From Leptoclinus maculatus (taxonomy: Eukaryota > Chordata > Actinopteri > Perciformes > Stichaeidae), in the NCBI GenBank assembly GCA_032191485.1, contig JAVDOI010000007.1:754501-818500 (forward strand): 64,000 bases of DNA, in the 5' to 3' direction. Each line of letters opens with the position of its first letter. Position 1 is the first letter of the stretch. Below are positions 23,780 to 33,386 of the stretch, piece after piece. Made by a program: the position numbers and the translations under genes. The notes below the pieces were generated by a model. It was given only the letters and a program-made list of their open reading frames with translations. It did not search any database and had not been told where the DNA came from.

Positions 23780-24880
23780 ATGACTTCATGAACTTCTATA
23801 AGATCATAACTATTAGAGAGAGCATTAATAATCTCCAGTACCGATCTATCCTCAACCAGAGTAACCTTAGAAACAGCTGTAAACCTGGTATATATTTAGG
23901 TGGCTTTACTCCCATCGACCTTCACCAATTGACTTCAACAATGTCTACGTCTAAACCTTCTACCTGTCTCTTAGACCCCATCCTGACTAGGTTTAACCGT
24001 TAGTTAGCACGTCTTTGCTAAATATGATCAATCTGTCTTTACTAACAGGCCATGTACCACAGTCCTTCAAAGTAGCTGTAATTAAACCTCTTCTTAAGAA
24101 GCCCACTCTCGACCCAGAGGTGTTGGCTTTGAGTGAATCATAACACAGAGACAGCGCTGGTGAAAATTACTAATGACTTTTTTGGTGTCGAATGCAGTTT
24201 TTTAGACCTTAGTGCTGCGTTCGACACCATTGATCATTACATCTTGTTGCAGAGAACATTTGATTGTTATTAAATGAACCACACTAAACTGGTTTAAGTC
24301 CTATTTATCAGATCAATCTCAGTTTGTAAACGATGAAACCTCGATGAACACCAATGTTAGTCACAGAGTTCCACAAGGTTCTGTGCTTTGGACCAATCTT
24401 GTTCACCTTATATATGCTTCCTTTAGGTAATATGATCAGAAAACACTCCATAAACTTTCATTGTTATGCAAACGATACTCAATTATATCTATCGATCAAA
24501 CCAGATGAAACCAACCAGCTCACTAAACTTAAAGCATGTCTTAAGGACATAAAAACCTGGATGACCTGCAACTTCCTGATCTCAGACACAACTGAAGTGA
24601 TCCTACTAGGCCCAGAACACCTCAGAAATCACTTATCTAATGATATAGTTTCTTTAGACGGCATTGCTCTGGCATCCAGCAGCACCGTAGAGAATCTCGG
24701 ATATGTCCTTTAACTCCCAGTTAAAACAAATTTCAAGGACAAATTTTTTCACCTACGTAATATTAAAAAAATCAGCCACATCCTGTTTCAAAGTGATGCA
24801 GAAAAATGAGTTAATGCATTAGTTACGTCTAGACTAGATTACTGCAACTCCTCATCATCAGGCTGCTCTAATAATAGTAC
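23780..24880 (+). mobile_element. Decayed L2-type LINE reverse-transcriptase fragment
   Basis: Broken plus-strand frames contain L2-like reverse-transcriptase words: STCLLDPI near 23958, FLDLSAAFDTIDH near 24200-24238 (motif A), GPILFTLYMLPLGN near 24390 and a fingers/thumb region through 24710. Around 24110-24160 a block is missing compared with intact L2. The catalytic YADD appears as YAND (near 24464-24475). Stops and frameshifts are frequent, so this is a dead copy. It ends about 160 bp before the pyurf start codon. Confidence 0.8.
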
Positions 24881-25063
24881 TCTAGATAGTTCACTATCAC
24901 ATACTTGATCGAGAGGGGGATAAGCGGAACTAATGAACACTTCTTGGCTTACAGGAAGAGGACTCATATTTCGGTAACACGGTGTCTGTGCTTCCTGTCC
25001 GTTCAACTTATACATCCGTGTTCCCGTCGGGGAGTTTTCGCTCGCCTGTGTAGCAGTGTGGTC

Positions 25064-25878
25064 ATGTTTCGGAGTGTTGTGGGTCGATTGGTGTCGGAAA
25101 CAGGACGTGTTCCCCGCTGTGTGAGGACTACTGCCGGAACACAGAGGCCGACAGCCGGCTCCGTGTCGGCCCGGAGCTTTTCGGATGTGAAGGACGAAGT
25201 GCAGCCGCCTTTCGACAGCTCGCTGCTCCGGTTCCTGGTATGTCCGCTGTCCAAGAAGCCACTGAGGTGAGACGGATGAAGGACAAACTAAACGGCTCAC
25301 GTTAATCTGAGATTAATGTGTCAAACATCAGTTTCATGACGATGTCTGCTACAGTCCACACAATGAAGCAGCTCCGACTGTCATGTTGAAATATATGAAA
25401 TGCGTTTCCACCAATATTTAACGTTAACGTTTTCTCTACTTGCAAATAACCAAAAATATGTGACCATACACATGAATACTGTGGTGAATATAGGTATCAG
25501 ACGTGTTACACTATCTAAAAGAGAAGGTCAGTTATCACCAGTGAGCTCAATACTATCGCGATGACGTGACGGTTGCAACGTTCAAGTGTTGTGGGAATTG
25601 TGAGATTTGCTTTCATTTGCTGTACTTAAAAACTCCCTTTTCCTCAGCTTGCATGTTGTGAATGTGACACACTGAAATAATAATGTTAGCATTATAGCAT
25701 AATAATTCTCTTGGTCTTGTCCCTCCACAGGTACGAGGCTAAGACCAACGAGCTGATCAACGAGGAGCTTGGTATTGCCTATCCCATCATTGACGGAGTC
25801 CCCAACATGATCCCTCAGGAAGCCAGACTCATACAGAAAGACACAGACACCTCCATCCCCACACCAACACAAGGCTAG
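25064..25878 (+). CDS. pyurf: PYURF (PREY), Trm112-like mitochondrial protein, two exons
   Basis: CDS is 25064-25266 joined to 25731-25878 (donor gtgaga, acceptor ccctccacag; the junction splits an AGG codon), giving 116 residues; the human protein has 114. The N-terminal 40 or so residues are Arg/Ser-rich without acids, as in a mitochondrial presequence. The Trm112-like core follows: LLRFLVCPLSKKPLRY, then NELINEELGIAYPIIDGVPNM, where IPIIDGVP-type sequence is the family signature. The family chaperones SAM-dependent methyltransferases; PYURF supports coenzyme Q synthesis and complex I assembly in mitochondria. The last nine residues (SIPTPTQG region) and the TAG are encoded by the first copy of the 31-bp minisatellite. 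pigy follows on the same strand. Confidence 0.93.
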
Positions 25879-26578
25879 AACCTCCATCCCCACACCAACA
25901 CGAGGCTAGAACCTCCATCCCCACACCAACACAAGGCTAGAACCTCCATCCCCACACCAACACAAGGCTAGAACCTCCATCCCCACACCAACACAAGGCT
26001 AGAACCTCCATCCCCACACCAACACAAGGCTAGAACCTCCATCCCCACACCAACACAAGGCTAGAACCTCCATCCCCACACCAACACAAGGCTAGAACCT
26101 CCATCCCCACACCAACACGAGGCTAGAACCTCCATCCCCACACCAACACGAGGCTAGAACCTCCATCCCCACACCAACACGAGGCTAGAACCTCCATCCC
26201 CACACCAACACGAGGCTAGAACCTCCATCCCCACACCAACACGAGGCTAGAACCTCCATCCCCACACCAACACGAGGCTAGAACCTCCATCCCCACACCA
26301 ACACGAGGCTAGAACCTCCATCCCCACACCAACACGAGGCTAGAACCTCCATCCCCACACCAACACGAGGCTAGAACCTCCATCACCACACCAACACAAG
26401 GCTAGAACCTCCATCCCCACACCAACACGAGGCTAGAACCTCCATCCCCAGACCAACACGAGGCTAGAACCTCCATCACCACACCAACACGAGGCTAGAA
26501 CCTCCATCCCCACACCAACACAAGGCTAGAACCTCCATCCCCAGACCAACACGAGGCTAGAACCTCCATCCCCAGACC
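25849..26578 (+). repeat. 31-bp minisatellite between pyurf and pigy, about 23.5 copies
   Basis: The unit contains acctccatccccacaccaac followed by acgaggctaga. Copies differ mainly at c(a/g)agg: copies 1, 3-8, 18 and 22 have A, the rest G. A few have catcacc or cccagac. The first copy forms the end of pyurf; the array fills most of the 859 bases between the pyurf stop and the pigy start. No unit contains ATG on the plus strand, and each carries a TAG. Confidence 0.97.
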
Positions 26579-26737
26579 TCCGGCTGACCCAAGCAGAGAC
26601 TTCCCATTGTTGTTTTAGAGGCTGTTGGACTGAATGAGACAACACTAACCGGACCCTGCTCAGCTCAAATTGACATTGTATTACAGTGAGAACCTATACT
26701 GCATTCTAGCCTCCTGTATCAGAACCCATCTGCCAGT

Positions 26738-26950
26738 ATGTTCTCCCTGTCCATGATGGTGGGGCTGGTCCCGGTGGTGTCGCTCTTGGGTCTGTTCTAC
26801 TCTGCTGCGGTGGACGAGAGCTTCCCTCAGGGCTGCACCAGCAGCAGCAGTCTGTGTTTCTACAGCCTGCTGCTGCCCGTCACCATCCCCGTCTACGTCT
26901 TCTTCCACCTCTGGAGCTGGATCGGGATCAAGCTCTTTAGACACAACTAG
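26738..26950 (+). CDS. pigy: PIGY, small subunit of GPI N-acetylglucosaminyltransferase
   Basis: A 70-residue protein in one uninterrupted frame (human 71). PIGY is part of the GPI-GlcNAc transferase complex (PIGA, PIGC, PIGH, PIGP, PIGQ, DPM2) on the cytoplasmic face of the ER and binds PIGA; the complex catalyses the first step of GPI-anchor synthesis. Two hydrophobic segments are visible, about residues 5-24 and 40-62, separated by the conserved FPQGCTS and SLCFYSLLLP words; the C-terminus is GIKLFRHN. The start has A at -3. In mammals PIGY is the downstream cistron of the PYURF mRNA; the same order and strand hold here. An acceptor-like ttacag ends at 26686, so a separately spliced pigy mRNA is also possible. 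Confidence 0.95.
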   Translation: MFSLSMMVGLVPVVSLLGLFYSAAVDESFPQGCTSSSSLCFYSLLLPVTIPVYVFFHLWSWIGIKLFRHN

Positions 26951-27395
26951 GCTGTTCTCCTTCTGTTCTGTTACACTTCAGTACCATCTGTTGGTGATGT
27001 CCCGAGCCTGTCTGGACCTGTCTCTTCATTGATAAAAGGTACAAATAGAACGGTTTGACGTCCCATCAGCACAGCTACAATGGAGTTTAATAGACACAAA
27101 CACTTGATATTCTGCTGTAGTCCACATTTTGATTGAGATACAAAGGACATGAGGCACAACTACACAGCACACAATGACGGACATTCAGTGCAACAAACAT
27201 GTGGTGGAGGGCTTAATGGAAAGCCAGAAGGTTTAATATGTTCCAGTCACAATGGCTCCTGATGACAAAGTACTAGAGTAACACCTGAACATCTGGTTGG
27301 TACAGTGTGAGGCAGATTTGTACGGTTGACTATTTGGATACGACATGTGTACGTTGCTGTGGTGGTGAAATGAATAAAGACGATGACACACAACT
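26951..27395 (+). other. 3' UTR of the pyurf-pigy transcript
   Basis: Non-coding sequence from the pigy stop to just past the AATAAA at 27373. Confidence 0.55.
27373..27378 (+). promoter_or_regulatory. Poly(A) signal AATAAA for pyurf/pigy
   Basis: First canonical AATAAA after the pigy stop, 423 bases downstream, in context aaatgaataaagacg. No such signal was noticed between pyurf and pigy, which supports one shared 3' end. Confidence 0.55.
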
Positions 27396-28984
27396 TAACA
27401 TTGAAACTTTACTGTGCTTCATTGAAAACTACTTTTAAAACTCAACATGTCTTAAAGAGTAAACCACTGGTTCGACACAATAAATACACTTTAATTGATA
27501 AAAGACATGCTTTCATTAACAGACAACCACCAAAACTATGAACTACAATTAGATCACAGCTTCCTGAAAACATAAAGAGAACTGAAACTGAGGGAGTAAC
27601 ACCTCTCTGCACTTCAGATCCTTTACCAACGTTACAGGAAAGTCTAACTTGGAAATGCTAACATTGGAAAAACCCCATTAATGTGAGGAGGATGTCCTTT
27701 TTCTCTTAATGTTGGAGATGACTGGACTTTTCTCTTGATCTTCCTCATAACGTACTTTCTATCACAAAGGTTCAGGTTGTGTTTCAGCATCAAGAGTGTG
27801 AATACATCTGTGAATCTGGTACATGGCTGCTCCTTCAGGTCAGTCAGGAGGCCTTCAGGTCCCTCTGACGTGACCTCAGTGACGCTTCCTGCTCTTCACC
27901 TCTCTGCCCTGAACCAGTTTCATCAGTGGAGACTCTGGTCTGGGGGACTGTCCCTCTCCTTTGGACTTGAAGAAGAAGGACTCGTTGAGTCTCATCTGGA
28001 CCGCCCTCACCTGGAGTCCAACATAAAGCCGTTGTTACTGAACAGTGCCCTACAGTTCAACGACCCTTTGAACAAATGATGGAGACCTACACAAACCGCG
28101 TTGTGCTGTTGATTAGCAGACACGACAGAGGTCTGTACGTCTTACCCTGTCTGCTCCACCGGGGGTCAGGGGGGTTTCACCATTGTTCCATGGGGGGGCC
28201 ACATATGTTACAGGTGCAGTAGAGACACACGTTCATATGATATCAATGAGGCGTTTGTTTCACTTTTAGATTTGTGAGTATGGGATTTCACATGAGCATC
28301 AACAGGTTAAAGCCAGTTAGATTTAGGCCTGTTTAATGACATTTACAACCAATTAGATAATAACCAAAATGTATCTGAAAACATGACTTTTATAACACAG
28401 CTGTGTGTTTGTGGCTAAGAGTTCTGTTTGGAGGATTCCACTAACCTGGCCCCATCACTGTCCTGATCTGCATGGCGGTGATGCAGTACTTTATTCAAAG
28501 AAATGCTTATTAAATAATGTTACTATTTTGAGATCTTACAAAGCAACCTCAGAAAACACAATACAATTTTACTTCCCATGTTTTAGTGTTTTTAAAGATT
28601 GACATAAGACAATGTAATACCACTCATGGCCTTATGTCATATGAATGAATTGAATGCCTTTGAAGACTTCTTAAGGATCCGCAGGAACTCTAAACAGATG
28701 TGTAAACTGTCTGTGCCTGAGATCACAGCTCGTTTCTCCTATTAATAAGTGAGGACTGACTCATATATGCACTATTATGTGGTTCCACAACGACACACAA
28801 CACATGGTGATCATCTGAATGAAGGTTCTGTTGCCTTACAAAGAAATGCAGCAGCCTGAGACAGTACGAGGTCTATAAATATTCATCTACCACTACAATA
28901 GTGCATTTGATGGGGACTATTTTCAGGATGAATACGCATTTGTTGGACCAGCTAGTGTCCATGGGATTGAGTGGAAGTAAACTA

Positions 28985-28986
<2 letters not shown>
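27396..28986. other. Intergenic, no gene seen
   Basis: Convergent spacer between pigy (plus) and the 29048 gene (minus). A TTTATT at about 28490-28495 could be the minus-strand AATAAA of the latter. Confidence 0.4.

Positions 28987-29020
<34 letters not shown>
28987..29020 (+). repeat. (TG)n microsatellite
   Basis: Seventeen TG repeats in the predicted 3' UTR of the minus-strand gene, 28 bases beyond its stop codon. Confidence 0.95.
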
Positions 29021-29021
<1 letters not shown>

Positions 29022-29047
29022 CATGGTGATGGAGGAACAAGTGTGAC

Positions 29048-30508
29048 TCATTGATGGTGTGGTATCACCTGGGTCAGGTCCAGCCTGCCACTGCGACAGG
29101 GGGGCTCGTCCTCGCTGGAGGTGGTCAGGTCTGCAGACTTGGGCTCAGACTCTGACTGAGGGCTCAGAGCTGTTCCCCTTTTGCCTCGAGTGCTTCCAGA
29201 ACACGGGAGATGATCAGAGGGCTCTTCATTTACCGCTGAGGAACCAGATGGATGCAGGTTGGGCTCTTTGTCTTTGAGCTCTGCTGGTAAAGAAAATGTC
29301 TTCACTGACAAACACGTCCCGAGGTCTTTCCTGGTCCTCTGTGGCAAGCTCAGGTCCACGGGTTGCAAGTCCTCAAGGTGTACAGTCACTCTAGTCTTTT
29401 GGCAGAAGTTGAGGTAAGAGGAGAGTTGGGTGGTGAAGAAGTTTTCTGTCTGTGTGGAAGTGCTTCCCGTGGACATGGGGGGGGGCACTGAGGGCTCGTG
29501 GGACACGCATGAAGGAGACTGCTGGCTTGAAGAATGTTTCCTTGACTTTGCAGCATCCAGGGAGGGGCTTAGATCGAACGGCTCACCCAGGTATGCATTC
29601 ACACTGGGCGCTGTATGTGCAGGGCGTGATACTTTTCTCTCCTCGGTAATGTTTGCTTTTAACCATTTCCACTTCTTGAGGTCCTGATGTGCGTTGCTTA
29701 ACTGCTCTTCTTCCTCTTCTTCTTTGAGAAGAACCTGTCGTGTCTTTGGCTTCTGCACACGCTCCTTTGTCGTTCTGTGACGCTGTCGTTTCCGTGCCAT
29801 AGATGTGTGCAGCTTGTCTCGTGGTGGAGGAGGAGGAGTTGTAGAAAGGGCTTCGTCGCTGCTTTCACCACTCGAAGGTTGGGAGGGCGATGCTCTGAAT
29901 GTCTTCTGGGTGATGAACAGGTCCTGACTGTTGTCCTCACTGGTGCACTGAGATTCACTAGCATGCGCTTGGCCGTGGCTGTGCGCTGTCCTCTCACCGT
30001 CTCTCACAGCTGCCGTCTCCGAGGGGATGCTCTTTGTGGGAGACTGCCGGGACGAAGACACGCATCTAGGTGGTTTGACAGAGGAGATGTCTGGTGACAG
30101 GTCAAACAACACTTTATTTTTCCTTCTGCTTTTCTTCTTGCAGCCTTGGTCAGGTTTGAGCTTGTCAATACTGTGTTTATTCAGAGTTTGAGGCTTCACA
30201 GCAGGCGTTGCCTGTGTGTGGATCAAACTGCCATCTAGTTCCAAAAGCAATCTTTTTCTCTTCTTTTCTCTCTTCTTTTCTCTCTTCTTCTCTCTCTTAT
30301 TTTCTCTCAATCCCTGCATTACCTCTTTGAATTTAGAGTTTTTCTTTTTCTTTTTCTTCTGGATGCTCTCATCCGTTGTCATGCTCGTGTTGTTTTTGCG
30401 GTTCAGACATTTGTTGTCCTCTTTGGAGTCTTTTTTCTTTTTCTTTTTCACAGGTGTCGTCCAACACCAAGACTCCCAAAAGACGTCTGTCTCCTCAAAG
30501 TCACTCAT
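29048..30508 (-). CDS. Lysine-rich predicted nuclear protein, unrecognised
   Basis: Minus-strand frame of 486 codons from ATG at 30508-30506 (MSDFEETD) to TGA at 29050-29048. A strong acceptor (cctctttttgttgaacag on the minus strand) lies just before the ATG, implying a spliced 5' UTR and supporting this start. Features by residue: lysine runs near 21-26 and 51-56, KREKKREKK repeats 71-86 (likely nuclear/nucleolar signals), FDLSPD near 135-140 and FDLSPS near 311-316, a proline run 225-229, a glutamate run 263-268, and a compact, less biased block about 350-397 (TENFFTTQLSSYLNF, VDLSLPQRTRKDLG) that is the best candidate for a conserved domain. The rest is Ser/Lys-rich and probably disordered. 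Length and absence of stops in biased sequence argue for a real gene. Function unknown; a nucleolar or chromatin role is only a guess from composition. Confidence 0.75.
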   Translation of the reverse strand: MSDFEETDVFWESWCWTTPVKKKKKKDSKEDNKCLNRKNNTSMTTDESIQKKKKKKNSKFKEVMQGLRENKREKKREKKREKKRKRLLLELDGSLIHTQATPAVKPQTLNKHSIDKLKPDQGCKKKSRRKNKVLFDLSPDISSVKPPRCVSSSRQSPTKSIPSETAAVRDGERTAHSHGQAHASESQCTSEDNSQDLFITQKTFRASPSQPSSGESSDEALSTTPPPPPRDKLHTSMARKRQRHRTTKERVQKPKTRQVLLKEEEEEEQLSNAHQDLKKWKWLKANITEERKVSRPAHTAPSVNAYLGEPFDLSPSLDAAKSRKHSSSQQSPSCVSHEPSVPPPMSTGSTSTQTENFFTTQLSSYLNFCQKTRVTVHLEDLQPVDLSLPQRTRKDLGTCLSVKTFSLPAELKDKEPNLHPSGSSAVNEEPSDHLPCSGSTRGKRGTALSPQSESEPKSADLTTSSEDEPPCRSGRLDLTQVIPHHQ

Positions 30509-30565
30509 GAGTCTGTTCAACAAAAAGAGGAAAGTGCATACTTTTAGAAGGTTACATACACTGCC

Positions 30566-30585
30566 GGGGGGGGGGGGGGGGGGGG
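30566..30585 (+). repeat. Poly(G) run of 20
   Basis: Uninterrupted G run on the plus strand, about 60 bp upstream of the minus-strand ATG, inside the likely 5' UTR intron or promoter. Confidence 0.9.
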
Positions 30586-30599
30586 CTGCAGTGGGCTCA

Positions 30600-31377
30600 G
30601 TGTTGTATGAAACTAGAAAAACTAAGGTACGTCATGTGATGCTTGTCGGGAAGGAGTCTGAATAACGCTCCAACGTTTACATGTTGGGGAGGAAAAACTG
30701 GCATGGCAATATTCCCTTGGTCCCTTGACCTCTGACCTCAGGATATGTGGATGGGAAAAGGTTGTATGGGTAACATGAGTCTCCGTTTTACAGACATGCC
30801 CACTTTATGATAATCCCATGCAGTTTGGGCCAAAACACAGTATTTGTGTCTCATACAGTATAAATGTTTTGTTTCTTTGCTCGTTCTAAAATGGTGTATC
30901 TGAGACAAACAGCGGCTGTGCTTTCTTTAGATTCTGTTACTTCCTTTTCCTGTCACCACAGAATGCTTTCATTACAGGATACAGAGTGGTGTCATACCAC
31001 CAGGGACGTCTTGTTTTACAGCCTCGTATTTCTGGAACACTTTTCCAACTGACAGACACATCTAGCCTACAAATCTTTGATCAAATCAATCAGTATCAGT
31101 ATATGAGCATAGTCAAGCTGAGACAGGAATGAACCTGTATTACAAATACAGGAGTGCTTATATGTATTAACTTGCTCAATGGCTTCATATTGCTTTGTCC
31201 ACTAGCAGGGTTAGGGTCTTTGATTACAGATCCTTTGTTGCTTCATCATGAGGTTATTATCACTTCTATGGTTAAACATGAAACCCAGGCACAAAGGGAC
31301 TGCTTCTGTTGAGATCATGTCTATGATACAACACATAGGTTAACTTAGCTCTCTGATACATTATGCAATACACCTTT
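30600..31377. other. Upstream region of the 29048 gene, no further gene
   Basis: Probably holds the minus-strand promoter and 5' UTR exon, but no TATA or start site could be assigned. Confidence 0.3.
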
Positions 31378-31379
31378 AG

Positions 31380-31403
31380 TATATATATATATACACACCT
31401 TTA

Positions 31404-31473
<70 letters not shown>
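31380..31473 (+). repeat. Compound microsatellite (TA)n-(GATA)n-(GA)n
   Basis: Two TA runs separated by cacacctttag, then gatagatagata and a GA run ending at 31472. Confidence 0.95.
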
Positions 31474-31860
31474 CTAAACTGTAAACACTTTCTACATTCA
31501 ATAGCAACCTAGGCCTGCTGCACGACATGCATTCTGGGTAACGGTACTATTACCATGCAACATACCTGCCACGCGTTTTGTTAGTAGTACCAACGTTAGC
31601 AGGTGTTTGCTTTCTCAACAGATATGTGGTATAACTTACTTGTTAAAAGTTAATTTCGGATATCTATGTTGTGTTTTATTACACTTTCTACAGCGGGAAC
31701 AAATGTCTTTGCTGGTAGAAACTGTGCTAAATGTAACTAATTGTAATGTCATGCCGTCATTACCGGGAGCATCACTTTAGCAACTTGATACGTGTGTACG
31801 TTAACGTCCGAGTACAAATGGAGTATGTAACAATACAGTACAGTGATGCTCCCGTAGTAG

Positions 31861-31912
31861 TTACATATGTAACATATGTTACATATGTTACATATGTTAC
31901 ATATGTTACATA
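31861..31912 (+). repeat. 9-bp array (tacatatgt)n
   Basis: Five to six units, each holding the palindrome ACATATGT. Confidence 0.95.
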
Positions 31913-32211
31913 GTCGCTACAGTTCAGTGTCCTGGCTGCACACCTGACACGTTCAGCATGACTTTCTGTCGCTATTTAAAAGGTATTACTTTATACCAAA
32001 CGAGTGATTTTGACACAACTTCGACCTTTTTATAGTGTGTAACATTAAAAGGCTTTAAACAATAACTCAATATTAGGCCTACCTCGGGAGGCAGATTCCA
32101 CTCACAGCCGGCAAACTCAACTTCAAAGAGACCGCCTCTACCGCCCAGTTCGTGTTGCATTCAGGTGCTTCTCGTAAAGCCCGGCTTCTAACGACCAGAG
32201 CCAACTTGTTC

Positions 32212-33372
32212 TTCTTCTTGTTTGAGGTTTATTGGCGGTTGGCAAACAATGAATTGGTGCATTACCGCCACCAACTGGTATGGAGTGTGGATCAGGATGT
32301 CCAATAGGCTACTTATATAAAAATTAAAATTCAAAAGGAAAACAAAACAACGGGCTCATATTTTCTTAATAATATTAATTAATCTAAGATATTGAAATAA
32401 TACTTGATAACACTCACTTTTTGAGTTCTTTTGCAGAATATCCACTATATCCAACCGTACCTTCATCTTGCCGAGGTCTCCAATCAGCTGCCCTCTTTCC
32501 TGCTCATATTTCTGACATTGTACAATTACATGTTCTATTGTTTCCTCTTGCTCACAATAGTCGCATATTCCTGTTTCGTGTTTACCTATTTTTTTAAGCA
32601 TACCGTTTAGGCCTGTATGTCCAAATCTAATTTAATTTCCTTTCACCCCAATATGTGCTGGTACCCACAGGAATATGACTGTCAGACCCATCATTTGTAT
32701 TCTGTATAATGTTTGTTGTATTTCAATGAGGATGTCTGGTCTAATGTCTGAATGGCTGTTCTGTAAGCTGAACTTGAGTCTGAACAAATGATTGCCCTCA
32801 ATGGTCCTGTGTCCTCTATCCACTGTAGTGATAACATTATTGCAGCATGTCCCCTGTGTACACTGATAGTCCCTCAGTGATCATTTTACCTATTTTAACA
32901 TTAAATTCTGGGACAATAAATGCCACTCCTACCTTGTTTCCTAGATTCTTTGATGCATCTGTAAAAACCTGGATATAACTGTGGTAACTGTCGATATGTG
33001 CCTGTATTGTATGCCAATTGAAATGATCCGCTCTACCCATGTTCTTCTTTGTTAATAATGTAAAGTCTACTGTTGCATCAGGAAGTATCCACGGTGCTAT
33101 TGTTGGTAATGGGACTGTTGGAGTTTAATTTAGCTATATGCCAAGTTGGAGTTTAATTTAGCTATATGTCAAGTTCTGTTGCTTTCTGTGCTGCTGTCCA
33201 TCCAAAGCTTCTCGTCTTCTTCTCCTTTTCCCAGCAAGGTTCTAACGTTTCTTGTGTTGGATGTTCTCTACTGTGTCCCTGTAGATTTGCCCAATAGCTC
33301 AATGCCAACTGTGTTCTTCATAATTCTAGCGGCATTTCACCCATTTCCACCTGTAATGCAGCCGTTGGGGTT
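32212..33372 (-). mobile_element. 5'-truncated I/Nimb-type LINE with RNase H remnant
   Basis: The minus strand encodes, in broken frames, an RNase H-like domain (FTDASKNLG near 32980, then IFLWVPAHIGVKGN near 32640) and a C-terminal zinc knuckle-like piece (CDYCEQEETIEHVIVQC near 32520). The 3' end near 32212 is the fish I-clade type (GGCGGTAATGCACC, then AATAAACC and a GAA-rich tail). An exact 14-bp duplication, GAGCCAACTTGTTC, flanks it (32198-32211 and 33373-33386), so both insertion points are visible and the copy is truncated within the ORF. Confidence 0.85.
33121..33176. repeat. 28-bp tandem duplication inside the LINE
   Basis: Two near-identical units beginning gagtttaatttagctatatg, differing by one base. 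Confidence 0.9.
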
Positions 33373-33386
33373 GAGCCAACTTGTTC

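Noticed and set aside
24354..24713. 119-codon reverse-transcriptase ORF as a functional gene
   Set aside because: Surrounded by stops and frameshifts, and the catalytic motif is mutated.
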